DNA of 64,000 nucleotides from Pontiella desulfatans. GTDB taxonomy: Bacteria; Verrucomicrobiota; Kiritimatiellia; Kiritimatiellales; Pontiellaceae. The stretch spans positions 1,488,001-1,552,000 of the forward strand of contig NZ_CAAHFG010000001.1 in the NCBI RefSeq assembly GCF_900890425.1. Direction: 5' to 3'. Position numbers and translations under genes: made by a program. Of this stretch, positions 45,070-57,525 are shown piece after piece. How positions within the stretch are numbered: the first letter of the stretch is position 1; every line of letters begins with the position of its first letter. The notes beneath the pieces were generated by a model. That model was not told the origin of the DNA, made no database searches, and worked only from the letters and a program-made list of their open reading frames with translations.

Positions 45070-48054
45070 ATGAAACGACTGATAACACTATATGCAATAT
45101 CAACTGTCGTTATGAGCTATTCGGCCACCGTGACGTATGATTTTGACGGCGGAGATTTTGAGGCCACGGTGTCCAATGCTTTGCTATCCGCCAGTGCAGC
45201 GTCTTTTCAGCTGGGTGTGCCCGAACCGGGGACTGGCCCGCAGGTTCAGCAGTTGGCTGAGCGATCGGACGGGGTGGGGGGGATTGTGTTTCATATTAAT
45301 CAGCGTTCATTTAATGATAGTGATCTGGTACCGATGTCACCAACCGAGTCTGGTATTGAATTTATGGTCACTCCCGATTCGGGAGGGGCGATTGATCTCT
45401 CCTTTGCATCATTGACGATCGATGTCTCTGTTTTCAGTGATGGTGCGTCCGTAATGGATTCAATTGGACTGTATGCAATAGTTGGGGGTGTAACGAGTGC
45501 CGTCGATGGGGTCAAAACGGTGATCAATCCAGGTGGCGGAGGCAATACACTGGATCTGTACGATGTCGGTACCACCAGCCGTGTGTCCGGATGGAATCTG
45601 ACGCTGACGGATACGACCGTTGTGACCGATACGCTGATTTTTAATCTGTCGGAATTGGGCGAGTTATCGATCGATCAATCCATTGCATTCAAAATTGCGG
45701 GCTTAGTTAATAAAAACAACACCGCAAACTTTAATAGTTGTTTTGATCAGATTGTATTGTCATTGAATTCTTCAGGCAGCAGCAATACCGTGCCTATTGC
45801 GCTGGATGATGCCTATAGCGTGGCCCGGGGGATGGACCTTAATGTGGCAGTTCCGGGTGTTTTGATGAACGATGAGGACGGTGACGTACTGTCGGCACTG
45901 CTGATCGCTGACGTTGACTCAGGATGGCTGACGTTGAATGCGGATGGATCCTTCGATTACACCGCAGCGGACGGCTACACCGGGACGGTAGGTTTTACCT
46001 ATGCAGCCATTGATGGGGTCTCAACGGGAAATACCGCTGCTGTCTCTATTCAGGTCTATGAGCCGATTGCGGTTGAGCGACCGAATATTCTGATTTTCTT
46101 TGCAGATGATATGGGGATCGGTGATTCCCGTATTTATAATCAATCTGCCAATATGCCTCCGGCTCAACCGACGATTGAGGGTTTTGCGTCTTCGGGAATG
46201 GTCTTTAATGATGCCCATACGCAGGCAGCGCTCTGTGCTCCGAGTCGATATTCAATTCTGACCGGAAACTACCCCTGGCGCGGTCGAACGGAGGGTGGTT
46301 CCTGGCACATGAATAAAGGGGCGCAGGTGATGTTGGGGCAGCAAACGCTGGCGCATGTGCTGAACAGCGCCGGGTATCACTCGGCTATTTTCGGAAAAGG
46401 GCATCTTGGAGGATATCTGGCCGATGCAAACGGTGTGGCCGATACAAAACAGATTGTCTGGAATCTGCAGGATGCCCGCGACTTTCTGGCGGGTGATACG
46501 ACTAAACAGGCGAATTATTATGATCCAACAAAAACGGATTGGACGCAGCCGGTCAGTAACGGGGTGCATTCAGCACTCGTGGGTTTCGATTATTCATTCA
46601 TGCTCTACGGAGGGATTCAGGACCCTCTCTATGCCTATTTCGAGAATGATTATATCGTGGGTAATCCTGCTGATCTTTTTGTTTATGATAATCCACATTA
46701 TATGACGGATAACGGCGACCATTGGACGTATCGCCCGGGCTATGGATTACCGGACTGGTATACCTGTGATGTCGGCCCGACATTAACCCGAAAAACGCTG
46801 GATTATATTGATGCGCACCTGGCGGCCAATGAGGCCGGCGGTACGGAGGAGCCGTTCTTTATTCATTACTGCGCTGAAGCGGTTCACAGTAAGCATACGC
46901 CGCCCATTGATTTCCTCGGTACGCCGGTCGCCGGCGAGACGGGATCTTCGCATTCAGATATGCTTTTAGAGCTGGAGGTGGCTTTCAGCAATATTCTTCA
47001 CAAACTCGAAGTGGAAGGCCTGCTGGAGGATACGCTGGTAATCTTTACCTCCGACAACGGCGGGCTGGGGATCAATGAGGCCGGCAGCGGTCATAATCCG
47101 AATGAAGGGCTGCGGGGTTATAAGGCCTCCATCTGGGAGGGAGGACATCGCGTTCCTCTCTTTGTTAAGTGGGGCGACCGTATTCCAGCGGGTTCTTACG
47201 ATCACATGGTCGGCGTGCACGATATTTATGCCACCCTTGCTCAGCTGGTAGGTAAAGCTCAGGGAAATGGGCAGGGATTGGATGCCGTAAGTTTTCTGTC
47301 GGTCTTGTTGAGCGGTAATCAGGCGCCGGTTCGTGATCATTTGCTGTGCAGGGGTAACTCTATTAACAAAGGCTCTCAGGATGTGGATCCCATTGAATTT
47401 ACCGGAAGGGCCGTTCGAGAGGGCGCGTATAAGCTGGTTACAGATATGGATGGAAATCCGTTGTATCTCTTTGACCTAGCCGATGATTCCTCGGAGGGCG
47501 CGGATCTGCTGAGTGAGCCTGCACAGGCTGAACGACTGGCCCGAATGTCTGCAAAAATGGATGAATACGTTTCGATGGTTTATGATTATTCACATCCTTC
47601 GGCCGCACCGCGCAGTGAAACTTTGCCTCCGTACCGGGATCTGAATGGAAACGGAATGGATGATGATTGGGAGATGCTATATTTCGGTAGTACAAATGCT
47701 CCGCTTGGCGGGGCTGAGGAAGATTTTGATGCAGACTCAATTGTCAACCTGCTGGAGTTTTCATTCGGCAGTAACCCGGCTCTTGTTAATGATCCTGCTG
47801 CAGTGCTTCCTGAGTATGCGGTATCCGGTGATATTTTTGAATATATTTACCGCCGCCGCCAGGATGCTTCAGCTTGGAATCTTTTTTATACCAACGAACA
47901 GACGGATAATCTGATGTCAAACCGCTGGAGTTCTGCCGGGGTAACGGAGGCGGGGGCCGCGTTTATTTCTGCAGATATTGAGTCGGTGACGAATCAGTAT
48001 TTCATGACAGGGACAACGAACCGGTTCTTTCGCTTGCAGGTTGAGGCGAAGTAA
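45070..48054 (+). CDS. Multidomain secreted sulfatase (S1 family)
   Basis: 994 residues. Signal peptide ~1-18; a beta-rich N-terminal domain (~20-235, begins VTYDFDGGDFEA); cadherin-like repeat (~240-330, PIALDDAYS...VPGVLMNDEDGD); sulfatase domain (~335-830) with FFADDMGIGDS metal site and formylglycine motif CAPSR (Cys ~389); a calcium-binding-like hinge (DLNGNGMDDDWE, DFDADSIVNLLEF) and a short C-terminal domain ending TTNRFFRLQVEAK, a variant of the tail seen elsewhere here. The accessory part precedes the enzyme, opposite to the sulfatase at 726. AGAGGAAG precedes the ATG. Lower G+C and different codon taste than the flanking genes (many A/T-ending codons) hint at a separate history. Confidence 0.9.
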   Translation: MKRLITLYAISTVVMSYSATVTYDFDGGDFEATVSNALLSASAASFQLGVPEPGTGPQVQQLAERSDGVGGIVFHINQRSFNDSDLVPMSPTESGIEFMVTPDSGGAIDLSFASLTIDVSVFSDGASVMDSIGLYAIVGGVTSAVDGVKTVINPGGGGNTLDLYDVGTTSRVSGWNLTLTDTTVVTDTLIFNLSELGELSIDQSIAFKIAGLVNKNNTANFNSCFDQIVLSLNSSGSSNTVPIALDDAYSVARGMDLNVAVPGVLMNDEDGDVLSALLIADVDSGWLTLNADGSFDYTAADGYTGTVGFTYAAIDGVSTGNTAAVSIQVYEPIAVERPNILIFFADDMGIGDSRIYNQSANMPPAQPTIEGFASSGMVFNDAHTQAALCAPSRYSILTGNYPWRGRTEGGSWHMNKGAQVMLGQQTLAHVLNSAGYHSAIFGKGHLGGYLADANGVADTKQIVWNLQDARDFLAGDTTKQANYYDPTKTDWTQPVSNGVHSALVGFDYSFMLYGGIQDPLYAYFENDYIVGNPADLFVYDNPHYMTDNGDHWTYRPGYGLPDWYTCDVGPTLTRKTLDYIDAHLAANEAGGTEEPFFIHYCAEAVHSKHTPPIDFLGTPVAGETGSSHSDMLLELEVAFSNILHKLEVEGLLEDTLVIFTSDNGGLGINEAGSGHNPNEGLRGYKASIWEGGHRVPLFVKWGDRIPAGSYDHMVGVHDIYATLAQLVGKAQGNGQGLDAVSFLSVLLSGNQAPVRDHLLCRGNSINKGSQDVDPIEFTGRAVREGAYKLVTDMDGNPLYLFDLADDSSEGADLLSEPAQAERLARMSAKMDEYVSMVYDYSHPSAAPRSETLPPYRDLNGNGMDDDWEMLYFGSTNAPLGGAEEDFDADSIVNLLEFSFGSNPALVNDPAAVLPEYAVSGDIFEYIYRRRQDASAWNLFYTNEQTDNLMSNRWSSAGVTEAGAAFISADIESVTNQYFMTGTTNRFFRLQVEAK

Positions 48055-48070
48055 AGTGCGCGAAGCGCCT

Positions 48071-48143
48071 TGGAGCGCGGAGACGTGTCTCCGCTTTTAA
48101 GTGGAGCTGTGCGCATGAGAGCGCCGACGTGGTCGGCGCACTC
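48071..48143. repeat. Compound double-hairpin intergenic element
   Basis: TGGAG (48071-48075) and CTCC (48141-48144) bracket two perfect hairpins: GCGGAGAC-GT-GTCTCCGC (48077-48094) and GCGCCGAC-GTG-GTCGGCGC (48121-48139). Same plan as 6460-6508. A smaller hairpin, GCGGC-TGC-GCCGC, follows at 48148-48160. Confidence 0.55.
48077..48098 (+). terminator. Intrinsic terminator after the 994-residue sulfatase
   Basis: GCGGAGAC-GT-GTCTCCGC (8-base perfect stem) followed by TTTT, 22 bases past the stop at 48054. It is the first arm of the compound element at 48071-48143, so the element may double as terminator. Confidence 0.6.
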
Positions 48144-48171
48144 CAGAGCGGCTGCGCCGCAGGGGGCAGGC

Positions 48172-49167
48172 TTAGCCTTTGCTGGACTTGCGCACGGTCA
48201 GGGACGTGGTGACGGTTATGGTCGATGGATTAAATTTTTTCTGATCAACGCGGCGGATGGCTAGATTCGCCGCTTCGTAGCCGATATCCATCATGGGGAC
48301 ATGAACCGATGTAAGTCCGGCATAAAGTGCAATTTCAGTGTCATCAAACCCGGCAACAATCACATCTTCCGGCACACTGAGCCCTTTGTTCTTTAAAGCT
48401 TCCACGGCTCCAAGGGCCATACGGTCGTTAAAAGCAAACAGGGCTTCGGGGGCCGGGTTACCTGCATCCAGATATTCGGTCATATGCTGAATGCCACCAT
48501 CATAGGTAAAGAAGCTTTCGATGATTCTGGCTTTCGAAAAATCTTTCCCGGCATCTTCAAAGGCCATTTTAACCCCGTTCAAACGCTGCATACTGTCAAA
48601 GTTATCAGCCGGGCCGGTGAGCAGCATAACATCGTCGATGCCTTTTTCCAACAGGTGGGCTACTGCTGCCGCGGCTCCATTGGTGTTATCGATTCCGACG
48701 ACATCGAATGATGCGCTGGTTTCTGCGCTATGGCCGATCATTACAATCGGAACGGCATCATTCACCAGATTTTTAAGCTGACGGTCTGAAAGATCATTAT
48801 TGATCATGACAATGGAATCGGTCCGGCCGCGGGAAGCGAGTGATTGAAGCGTATGTTTCAGGCCGGTCTTGTCATGATAGAACGCCGTGAGAAGGTGAAG
48901 GCCCGCTTCTTTGGCTGCATTATCAATGCCTCGTAAGACCTGCACATAGAATCCGTTGTCAATTTCAGGGAAGATTACACCGATGGTATCGGTTTTCTTC
49001 CCTGCCAGCATACGGGCGGCCTGATTGGGGCGGTAGTCGAGTTCTTTCATGGCATCCTGTACGATCTTACGTGTCTTTTCGGTCACGGCGTTGCTGCCAT
49101 TAATAACCCGCGACACCGTCGCTGTGGAAAGACCGGTTTTTTTACAAACATCATATAGTGTTGCCAT
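48172..49167 (-). CDS. LacI-family transcriptional regulator
   Basis: 331 residues. N-terminal LacI helix-turn-helix (TLYDVCKKTGLSTATVSRVING, with the hinge YRPNQAARMLAG) and a periplasmic-binding-protein-like effector domain (KTDTIGVIFPEIDNGFY to the end). It is divergent from the GPH symporter/GH94/sulfatase/GH1 operon, so it should control that operon in response to its sugar. An operator-type palindrome lies in its own promoter spacer (49216-49232) and another before the symporter, and the same motif precedes distant genes in this window, so it or a paralogue may be a regional regulator. The DNA-binding residues match family norms. Confidence 0.93.
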   Translation of the reverse strand: MATLYDVCKKTGLSTATVSRVINGSNAVTEKTRKIVQDAMKELDYRPNQAARMLAGKKTDTIGVIFPEIDNGFYVQVLRGIDNAAKEAGLHLLTAFYHDKTGLKHTLQSLASRGRTDSIVMINNDLSDRQLKNLVNDAVPIVMIGHSAETSASFDVVGIDNTNGAAAAVAHLLEKGIDDVMLLTGPADNFDSMQRLNGVKMAFEDAGKDFSKARIIESFFTYDGGIQHMTEYLDAGNPAPEALFAFNDRMALGAVEALKNKGLSVPEDVIVAGFDDTEIALYAGLTSVHVPMMDIGYEAANLAIRRVDQKKFNPSTITVTTSLTVRKSSKG

Positions 49168-49209
49168 GTTTCAATCCCCTCTGTAAGTCCGCTTGATTTT
49201 GCTGATACC

Positions 49210-49238
49210 GTGTGAAATGTAACCGATTAGCAAGACAA
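49210..49238 (-). promoter_or_regulatory. lacI-type regulator promoter with operator in the spacer
   Basis: Minus strand: -35 TTGTCT (49233-49238), 17-base spacer TGCTAATCGGTTACATT, -10 TCACAC (49210-49215, weak). It suggests autoregulation of the LacI-family gene starting at 49167. Confidence 0.5.
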
Positions 49239-49295
49239 GTTAAGAAAAATCTAAATATTCCTTGTCCCACGGGCAGGTAAGTGGTTTCTTAGATC

Positions 49296-49316
49296 TTGAA
49301 AGTAAGCGGTTACATA
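49296..49316 (+). promoter_or_regulatory. Operator/promoter region of the GPH symporter operon
   Basis: TTGAAA (49296-49301) overlaps the operator AAGTAAGCGGTTACATA (49300-49316). The operator core GTAAGCGGTTACAT is the best match to the consensus; the -10 is unclear. It lies ~65 bases before the ATG at 49382. Confidence 0.5.
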
Positions 49317-49381
49317 TGCTTGAGAAGAGGTTGTTGATAAAAGTTGTCAAACCCGCCGGGTGTTACCGCGTATACAGAGAT

Positions 49382-51112
49382 ATGAATTTGAACGAGCATC
49401 ATAAAACTTCAGTGGCCGACCGTATCCCTATGGGGCAGAAGGTGGCCTATGGACTCGGTGGCATCGTACCGATTGCTTTGGCCAATATTGTCTACATGCT
49501 CATGGGTATCATTGGGAACATCAGTCTGGGGTTGAGCGCCTTGGTGCTTGGTTTGGTGATGGCCGTGCCGCGTTTGTGGGATGCCTTCACGGATCCGATG
49601 ATGGGCTACATATCCGACAACACGCGCAGCAGCGCCGGGCGTCGCCGCCCGTATGTGTTGTGGGGCGGCATCGCGGTGTGTATTGCTTTTGTTTTGCTCT
49701 GGTGGATTCCCAAAGGCGAAGGTGCGTCGGCCTGGGTGCAGTTTGGTTATATTCTTCTTTTGCTGATCATGTTCTACACCGCCGTTACGGTCTTTGAGAT
49801 TCCGCACGGTGCGCTTGGAATGGAAATGACGGCCGACTATCACGAGCGTACGCGCCTGTTTGCGGCTAAGAGCTTTATCGGCAACATGGGGGCCATGGCC
49901 ACGCCGTGGCTATACGGCTTGGCACAACTCGATCTGTTTAAGGGGGCGGGAGGAAACGCATCGGACGGCATGCGCTATGTTTCGCTGATCGTCGCGATCA
50001 TCGTCCTTCCATGCATCATTATCTGCTACAAGGTTTGCCGGGAAGGTAAGCTGGAGCAGGTCAAGGAGCAGGAGCGGGTACCGTTCCGGGAAAACATCGG
50101 CGTTACCTTCCGCAACAAAACCTTCCTGCTGCTCGTAGCGATCATTTTCATGGTCATCATGGGCTTTAATTTTGTCGGCAACTTTGCCAACTACATCACC
50201 ATTTTCTATCTCTATGGGGGCGATCAGGTCTCCGCCGCGAAACTGATGGGCGTCACGGGTACCGTGTGGGCGGTCACCTCGTTGGTCGCCATTCCTCCAA
50301 TGAACTGGATCAGCGCGCGGGTCGGCAAGACGCTCACCATGCTCGTCTCTATCTCGTTGATGGCCGGGGGCCAGCTGACGAAGATCTGGTGCTACAATCC
50401 TGAGCATCCCTATCTGATCCTGATACCGACCGCCATGCTCTCCGCTGGCATGGTGATGTATTTTACCCTGGCCAGCGCCATGGTGGCCGATGTTTGCGAC
50501 GAGGACGAGCTGCATACGGGCAACCGCAACGAAGGCGCCTACTACTCCATCTTCTGGTGGTTCATGAAACTGGGTATGGCCTTTGCCGGCATCGTGGCCG
50601 GGGCGCTGCTATTGGTTTCCGATTTCGACGATAAGCAATCCTCCATGGTGGATGCGGTCAGCGGTCCCGTGCGCGAGCTGAAAGCCGGCTTCGAAAAAGA
50701 CGCAGAGATGCCCTCCGCCGCTGATGTAACCGAAAAAATTTCAATTTCGATCAAACAAAACCAAGCGCTGGCGGACCATTTCCGAGCCATGCAGGAAAAG
50801 GTGCCTTCCGATGCCGAGCACTATGCCGAGTTGTTGGAAGGTGTGGAACGCATCGATGCCGGGCTTCAATCGATTTACACGGGGGCGGAAGAGTTCACGA
50901 AGGTGTGCGATTCCGTGTTGTCGAAAGCCCTTGAAGTGTCCCGCCAAAGCGTGCGGACGGTTAATCACCTTAGAATATTTGAAATTGGCATTCCAATTCT
51001 GCTGAGCGTCATGTCGTTCATCGCCATGCGCCTTTATCCGCTATCCGAAAAGCGGGTATACGAAATCAAGGCGGAACTCGATCGCCGAAAGGAGACTGCT
51101 TCTAATGACTAA
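49382..51112 (+). CDS. GPH-family sugar:cation symporter with large cytoplasmic insertion
   Basis: 576 residues from ATG 49382 (weak AGAGA ribosome site); an earlier in-frame start at 49262 would put the operator inside the gene and is rejected. GPH features: MGYISDNTRSSAGRRRPYVLWG after TM2, FEIPHGALGMEMT, VADVCDEDELHTGNRNEGAYY. Between TM11 and TM12 lies a ~115-residue hydrophilic, mostly helical insertion (from DFDDKQSS to HLRIFEIG) absent from ordinary members of ~460 residues; the last helix and YPLSEKRV tail are intact. It should import glucosides or oligosaccharides, here those split by the GH94 enzyme downstream. Confidence 0.88.
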   Translation: MNLNEHHKTSVADRIPMGQKVAYGLGGIVPIALANIVYMLMGIIGNISLGLSALVLGLVMAVPRLWDAFTDPMMGYISDNTRSSAGRRRPYVLWGGIAVCIAFVLLWWIPKGEGASAWVQFGYILLLLIMFYTAVTVFEIPHGALGMEMTADYHERTRLFAAKSFIGNMGAMATPWLYGLAQLDLFKGAGGNASDGMRYVSLIVAIIVLPCIIICYKVCREGKLEQVKEQERVPFRENIGVTFRNKTFLLLVAIIFMVIMGFNFVGNFANYITIFYLYGGDQVSAAKLMGVTGTVWAVTSLVAIPPMNWISARVGKTLTMLVSISLMAGGQLTKIWCYNPEHPYLILIPTAMLSAGMVMYFTLASAMVADVCDEDELHTGNRNEGAYYSIFWWFMKLGMAFAGIVAGALLLVSDFDDKQSSMVDAVSGPVRELKAGFEKDAEMPSAADVTEKISISIKQNQALADHFRAMQEKVPSDAEHYAELLEGVERIDAGLQSIYTGAEEFTKVCDSVLSKALEVSRQSVRTVNHLRIFEIGIPILLSVMSFIAMRLYPLSEKRVYEIKAELDRRKETASND

Positions 51113-51143
51113 TGCAACAACACTGGATCGCAAGGAGAAGGCG

Positions 51144-54100
51144 ATGAAACTCAATATTGGAAAACGCGACGATTTTGATCTGGTCGAATACTCGAACAAG
51201 GCCGGGCTGAAAATCGGCTTCCACCGCAATGGTGGAACGCACTGCATCTGTCTGAACGACCTCATGGTCAGTCAGCTCGAAGGGCATCCGCTCCAAGGCG
51301 GCCTCGATCGGGTAGACCTCCGCTTGCTCGGCGCCGATGAAATCCAAGCCGTTCCCATGTCCGGTACTTCCGCCAACTGCGCGTTTCACGAAAACGGGGT
51401 GCGCTGGATGCGTACGGAAGAGGGGATTGAAGCCGCCGTCGAGCTGGTGTTGCATCCCGAACTGCCGATCCTGTATCGCATCTGCCACGCGAAAAACACG
51501 AACACCAAGGCCGTTTCGATCGACTGGATGGCGGGGCAGGATATCGGCATTGCCGATCCCGGCGCGCTCAAGAGCAACGAGGCCTATGTCTCACAATATC
51601 TCGACCACAAGATCATGGCGCACCCGATCGCCGGGAAGGCGGTTCTCAGCCGCAACAACCTGCACCCGAAAAATCCCGTCGCTGCCAGCTTCTGCCTGCA
51701 GGGCGCCAACTCCGCCTCCACCGACGGCTACCAGTTTTTCGGCACCTCGTCCAAGATAGATGGCCAACCCGCCGCACTCGGCTTCCAAGCCCTGGAAAAC
51801 CGAGTTAAGCAGTACGAGTTCGCCTATACTGCGCTGCAGTCGCGTAAAATCCACCTGCAACCCTGCCAAAGCAGCGTTACGGTTTTTGCGATGTACATTG
51901 TGGACGAGCACCCGGATGTGACCTCCGCCGCCGACCTTGCGCTGATCGATGCCGCGCTCAAGGCTGACCAGCCGGAGCCCGGCGCCATAACTTCGGATGC
52001 AAATTCCGGTGCTTTTTTCGCCGATGCCGAACTGCTGTTCGGTCAGCCGTTGGAAAAGGATGAACTTGAAAAACTGTTCGGAAGCGAATGGCGTCACACC
52101 GAATACTCCGACCGCCACGAGCTCTATTCCTTCTTCTGCGGCGAAGACACACACGTTGTACTTCCTGCAAAGGAAGCCATCGTTGAACGGCAGCACGGCA
52201 CCATCCTGAAATCCGCCCACGGTGCGGAGCTGGATGAAAACGTCCTGTGCATCACGGCCTACGGCTACGGTGCGTTCGGTTCGCAGTTCTCCGTGGGCAA
52301 CACCTCCTTCGGGCGCTTCACCACCATCCAGCGTAACTCGCTAAACCTCGAGCGCTCCAGCGGCATTCGTCTTTACGCAAAGATGGCCGGGCAGTGGCGG
52401 CAGCTTGGTTTCCCGTCGGCCTTCGCCATGGAGCGCGACCGCGTCCGCTGGATCTACAAGATTGAAGCAACCACCTTCGAGGTCGTGGCGCACGCCACCT
52501 CCGAAACGATCGAATATTCCGTGGTTTCCATCTCGGGGACGCTTCCGCCGATGCGCGCCACCCTCGAGGTGCACGGCGACGCCAACGAGTTCGATTCCGC
52601 GCCTGGCGTAGAGTGGGATGCCGACGACGGTCTGCTGACCCTCCTTCCCGCCGAAGGCTCGTTGCTGAAAAACAAATTCCCCGAAGCCTGCATGCTGGCA
52701 AAGGTCGATGCCGCCGAATGTCTCGTCGGCGGGGCCGAGTTGATCGGCGGCGAAAAGGAACCCTATGTGGTAATCGATGTGCCCTCCGGACAATTCTCGC
52801 TTTCGCTGACCGGGCACTATGAAGGCCGCGCCGTCGCGCAGGCGCGTTTCGGAAAAATTACGGAACCCGACTGGGACGCGCTGATGGCCAACTTCCATCT
52901 CGAATCGAAGTGTCCCGTTACCACCAAGCTTTCCGACACGCTCAAATGGTATGCCCACAACGCCATGATCCACTTCGCCGCACCGCGCGGCATGGAGCAG
53001 TATGACGCCGCCGCCTGGGGCACGCGCGACGTCTGCCAAGGCCCGCTCGAGTTCCTTCTCGCCGTTGGCCATGATCAGGTCACCGCCGACATGCTGCTCG
53101 AAACCTACTCGCACCAGTTCGAAGATACGGGTACGTGGCCGCAGTGGTTCATGTTCGATGGCTTCCACGAAATCCAGCAGCACGAATCGCACGGCGATAT
53201 TGTCTACTGGCCCGTCAAAGCGCTCTGTGACTACATCGAAGCCACGGGCGATTTCAAGATCCTTGAAAAAGAGGTGCCCTATGCGGGCTCCGACGAGTCC
53301 GTAACTATTTTCGAACACGTCAAGAAGGCGGTTGACCATATCATCGAGAGCTGTGTCGATGGTACTTCGCTGCCGAGTTACGGCGACGGCGACTGGAACG
53401 ATTCTCTTCAGCCTGCTAACCAGGAGATGAAAACGAACATGGTCAGCGGCTGGACAGTCGGTTTGGCCTACCAGTCATTCACGGCGCTTTCCAAGGTTTG
53501 GAAAGCCTACGGCCGTGAAGCCGATGCCGAAGGACTTGACCAATTCCTCTGCAAGATGTTCGCCGATTTCCAGAAGCATATCATCGAAGATGGCGTCGCC
53601 GCTGGGTTCGTCTTCTTTGCTAAAGATGAAACCACGCACATGCTGCACCCGTCGGACGAGGACGGCATTACCTGCCGCCTGTTGCCGATCAACCGCTCGA
53701 TCATCAGCGAACTCTTCACGCCGGAGGAAAAGGACTTCCACCTCGACCTCGCCGCGCGCCATCTCAAATTCCCGGACGGAATGCGTTTGATGGATCAGGC
53801 ACCCGCCTACACGGGCGGAAAATCCACCCGCTTCCAGCGCGCCGAAACGGCATCGCACTTCGGTCGCGAGATCGGGCTTCAGTATGTACACGCGCATATC
53901 CGCTACTGCGAGGCCATGGCCAAGGTCGGCCGCGCCGACGAGCTGGTGGAGTGCCTGTTGCAGATTTCCCCGGTCGCCATTAAGGAGACCGTGCCGAACG
54001 CACGGCCGCGCCAGGCTAACCTCTATTTCTCCAGTTCCGATGCCGATGTCTACGATCGCTACGAAGCGCAGCGCGGTATGGGTGAACTGAAGAAGGGCAA

Positions 54101-54444
54101 CATTGGTGCACTCGGCGGCTGGCGCCTTTATTCCAGCGGCCCGGGTATCTACATCGGGTTGGTAATCGGCAAGCTCTTCGGCATCCGTCGCAACCTCGGC
54201 CGCATCGAGATCGATCCGGTTCTTCCGAAATCGCTCGACGGCACCGCGCTGGACCTCGACCTCAACGGCAAGCGCGTGAAGTGGATCTACCACGTCGAGC
54301 GTCATGCCTACACTCCGGCCAAGGTGGTGGTCAATGGAACCGAAGTCAAATCCTTCAAGTTGTTGGATAATCCCTACCGTACGGGGGGCTACAGTATCGA
54401 CGCAGATCTCTTCGATTCCATGCTCACCGAACAGGAGAACACTG

Positions 54445-54461
<17 letters not shown>
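51144..54461 (+). CDS. GH94 phosphorylase, probably 1,2-beta-oligoglucan type
   Basis: 1105 residues from ATG 51144 with CAAGGAGAAGG ahead; ATG 51105 (overlapping the symporter stop) is an alternative. No signal peptide, so cytoplasmic. GH94 marks: AAWGTRDVCQGPLEF, the catalytic-acid region YGDGDWNDSLQP (Asp ~750), and the late GGWRLYSSGPGIY helical-barrel end with a final beta jacket. Length (~1100) and the long N-terminal half match 1,2-beta-oligoglucan (sophorooligosaccharide) phosphorylases, longer than cellobiose phosphorylases (~800). It would use phosphate to release glucose 1-phosphate. Neighbours fit: importer before it, GH1 after it, a possible beta-1,2-glucanase relative at 37214. 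Confidence 0.75.
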
Positions 54462-57170
<2,709 letters not shown>

Positions 57171-57189
57171 ATTTTTCAGTTTCAGTAAA

Positions 57190-57199
57190 CAAACGTTTG
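57190..57199. promoter_or_regulatory. Operator-like palindrome CAAACGTTTG
   Basis: GTAAACAAACGTTTGCC at 57186-57202 contains a perfect 10-base palindrome with central CG, as in LacI-family sites but different from the TGTAAGCGGTTACA set. It lies 20 bases past the GH1 stop and ~120 before the small ORF at 57318. No promoter boxes are obvious. Confidence 0.3.
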
Positions 57200-57317
57200 C
57201 CGATGCAATCGGAGCACCGATCTGAATAATTGCGAACTCATTCCCCAGCGGCTTTAGGTTAAATGAGTGCTCTCGTGTGCCGAAAAATATATAAACTACA
57301 ACTACTTTTGAGTAGTT

Positions 57318-57497
57318 ATGGAAGCAGATAAGCAGAGTGTTCATGCACTCGAAGATAAGCTTGCGGCTATGGAGTGCCACCTGCGCGATATCCGGACGGA
57401 TGTGTCCTGGATTCTGACGGCGGTACGAGATGAACTCGAAGCCATCAGGCAGCGGGATTTCTGGCAGGAATACCGCGAGATTTACCAGCAGGAGTGA
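57318..57497 (+). CDS. Small 59-residue acidic, helical protein (unknown)
   Basis: ATG 57318 to TGA 57495-57497. The protein is almost wholly charged helix (ALEDKLAAMECHLRD, TAVRDELEAIRQRDFW), compatible with a coiled coil, and has no signal peptide or known motif. A 6-base inverted repeat AACTAC/GTAGTT sits just before the start, and a strong intrinsic terminator (57491-57525) overlaps the stop codon, so it is likely a separately transcribed unit. No clear ribosome site apart from the GTAGTT before ATG, which lowers confidence. Confidence 0.5.
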   Translation: MEADKQSVHALEDKLAAMECHLRDIRTDVSWILTAVRDELEAIRQRDFWQEYREIYQQE

Positions 57498-57525
57498 GGG
57501 CGACTATGCCTTTGCTCCTTTTTTT
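57491..57525 (+). terminator. Intrinsic terminator after the 59-residue ORF
   Basis: GGAGTGAGGGC (57491-57501), loop GACTAT, GCCTTTGCTCC (57508-57518) pair over 11 positions with three G-T wobbles, followed by seven T. The left arm contains the ORF stop codon. Confidence 0.75.

Noticed and set aside
54304-54444. Longer N-terminus for the sulfatase at 54445
   Set aside because: It would overlap GH94 by 158 bases, is Arg/Pro/Ser shadow sequence, and would hide the signal peptide.
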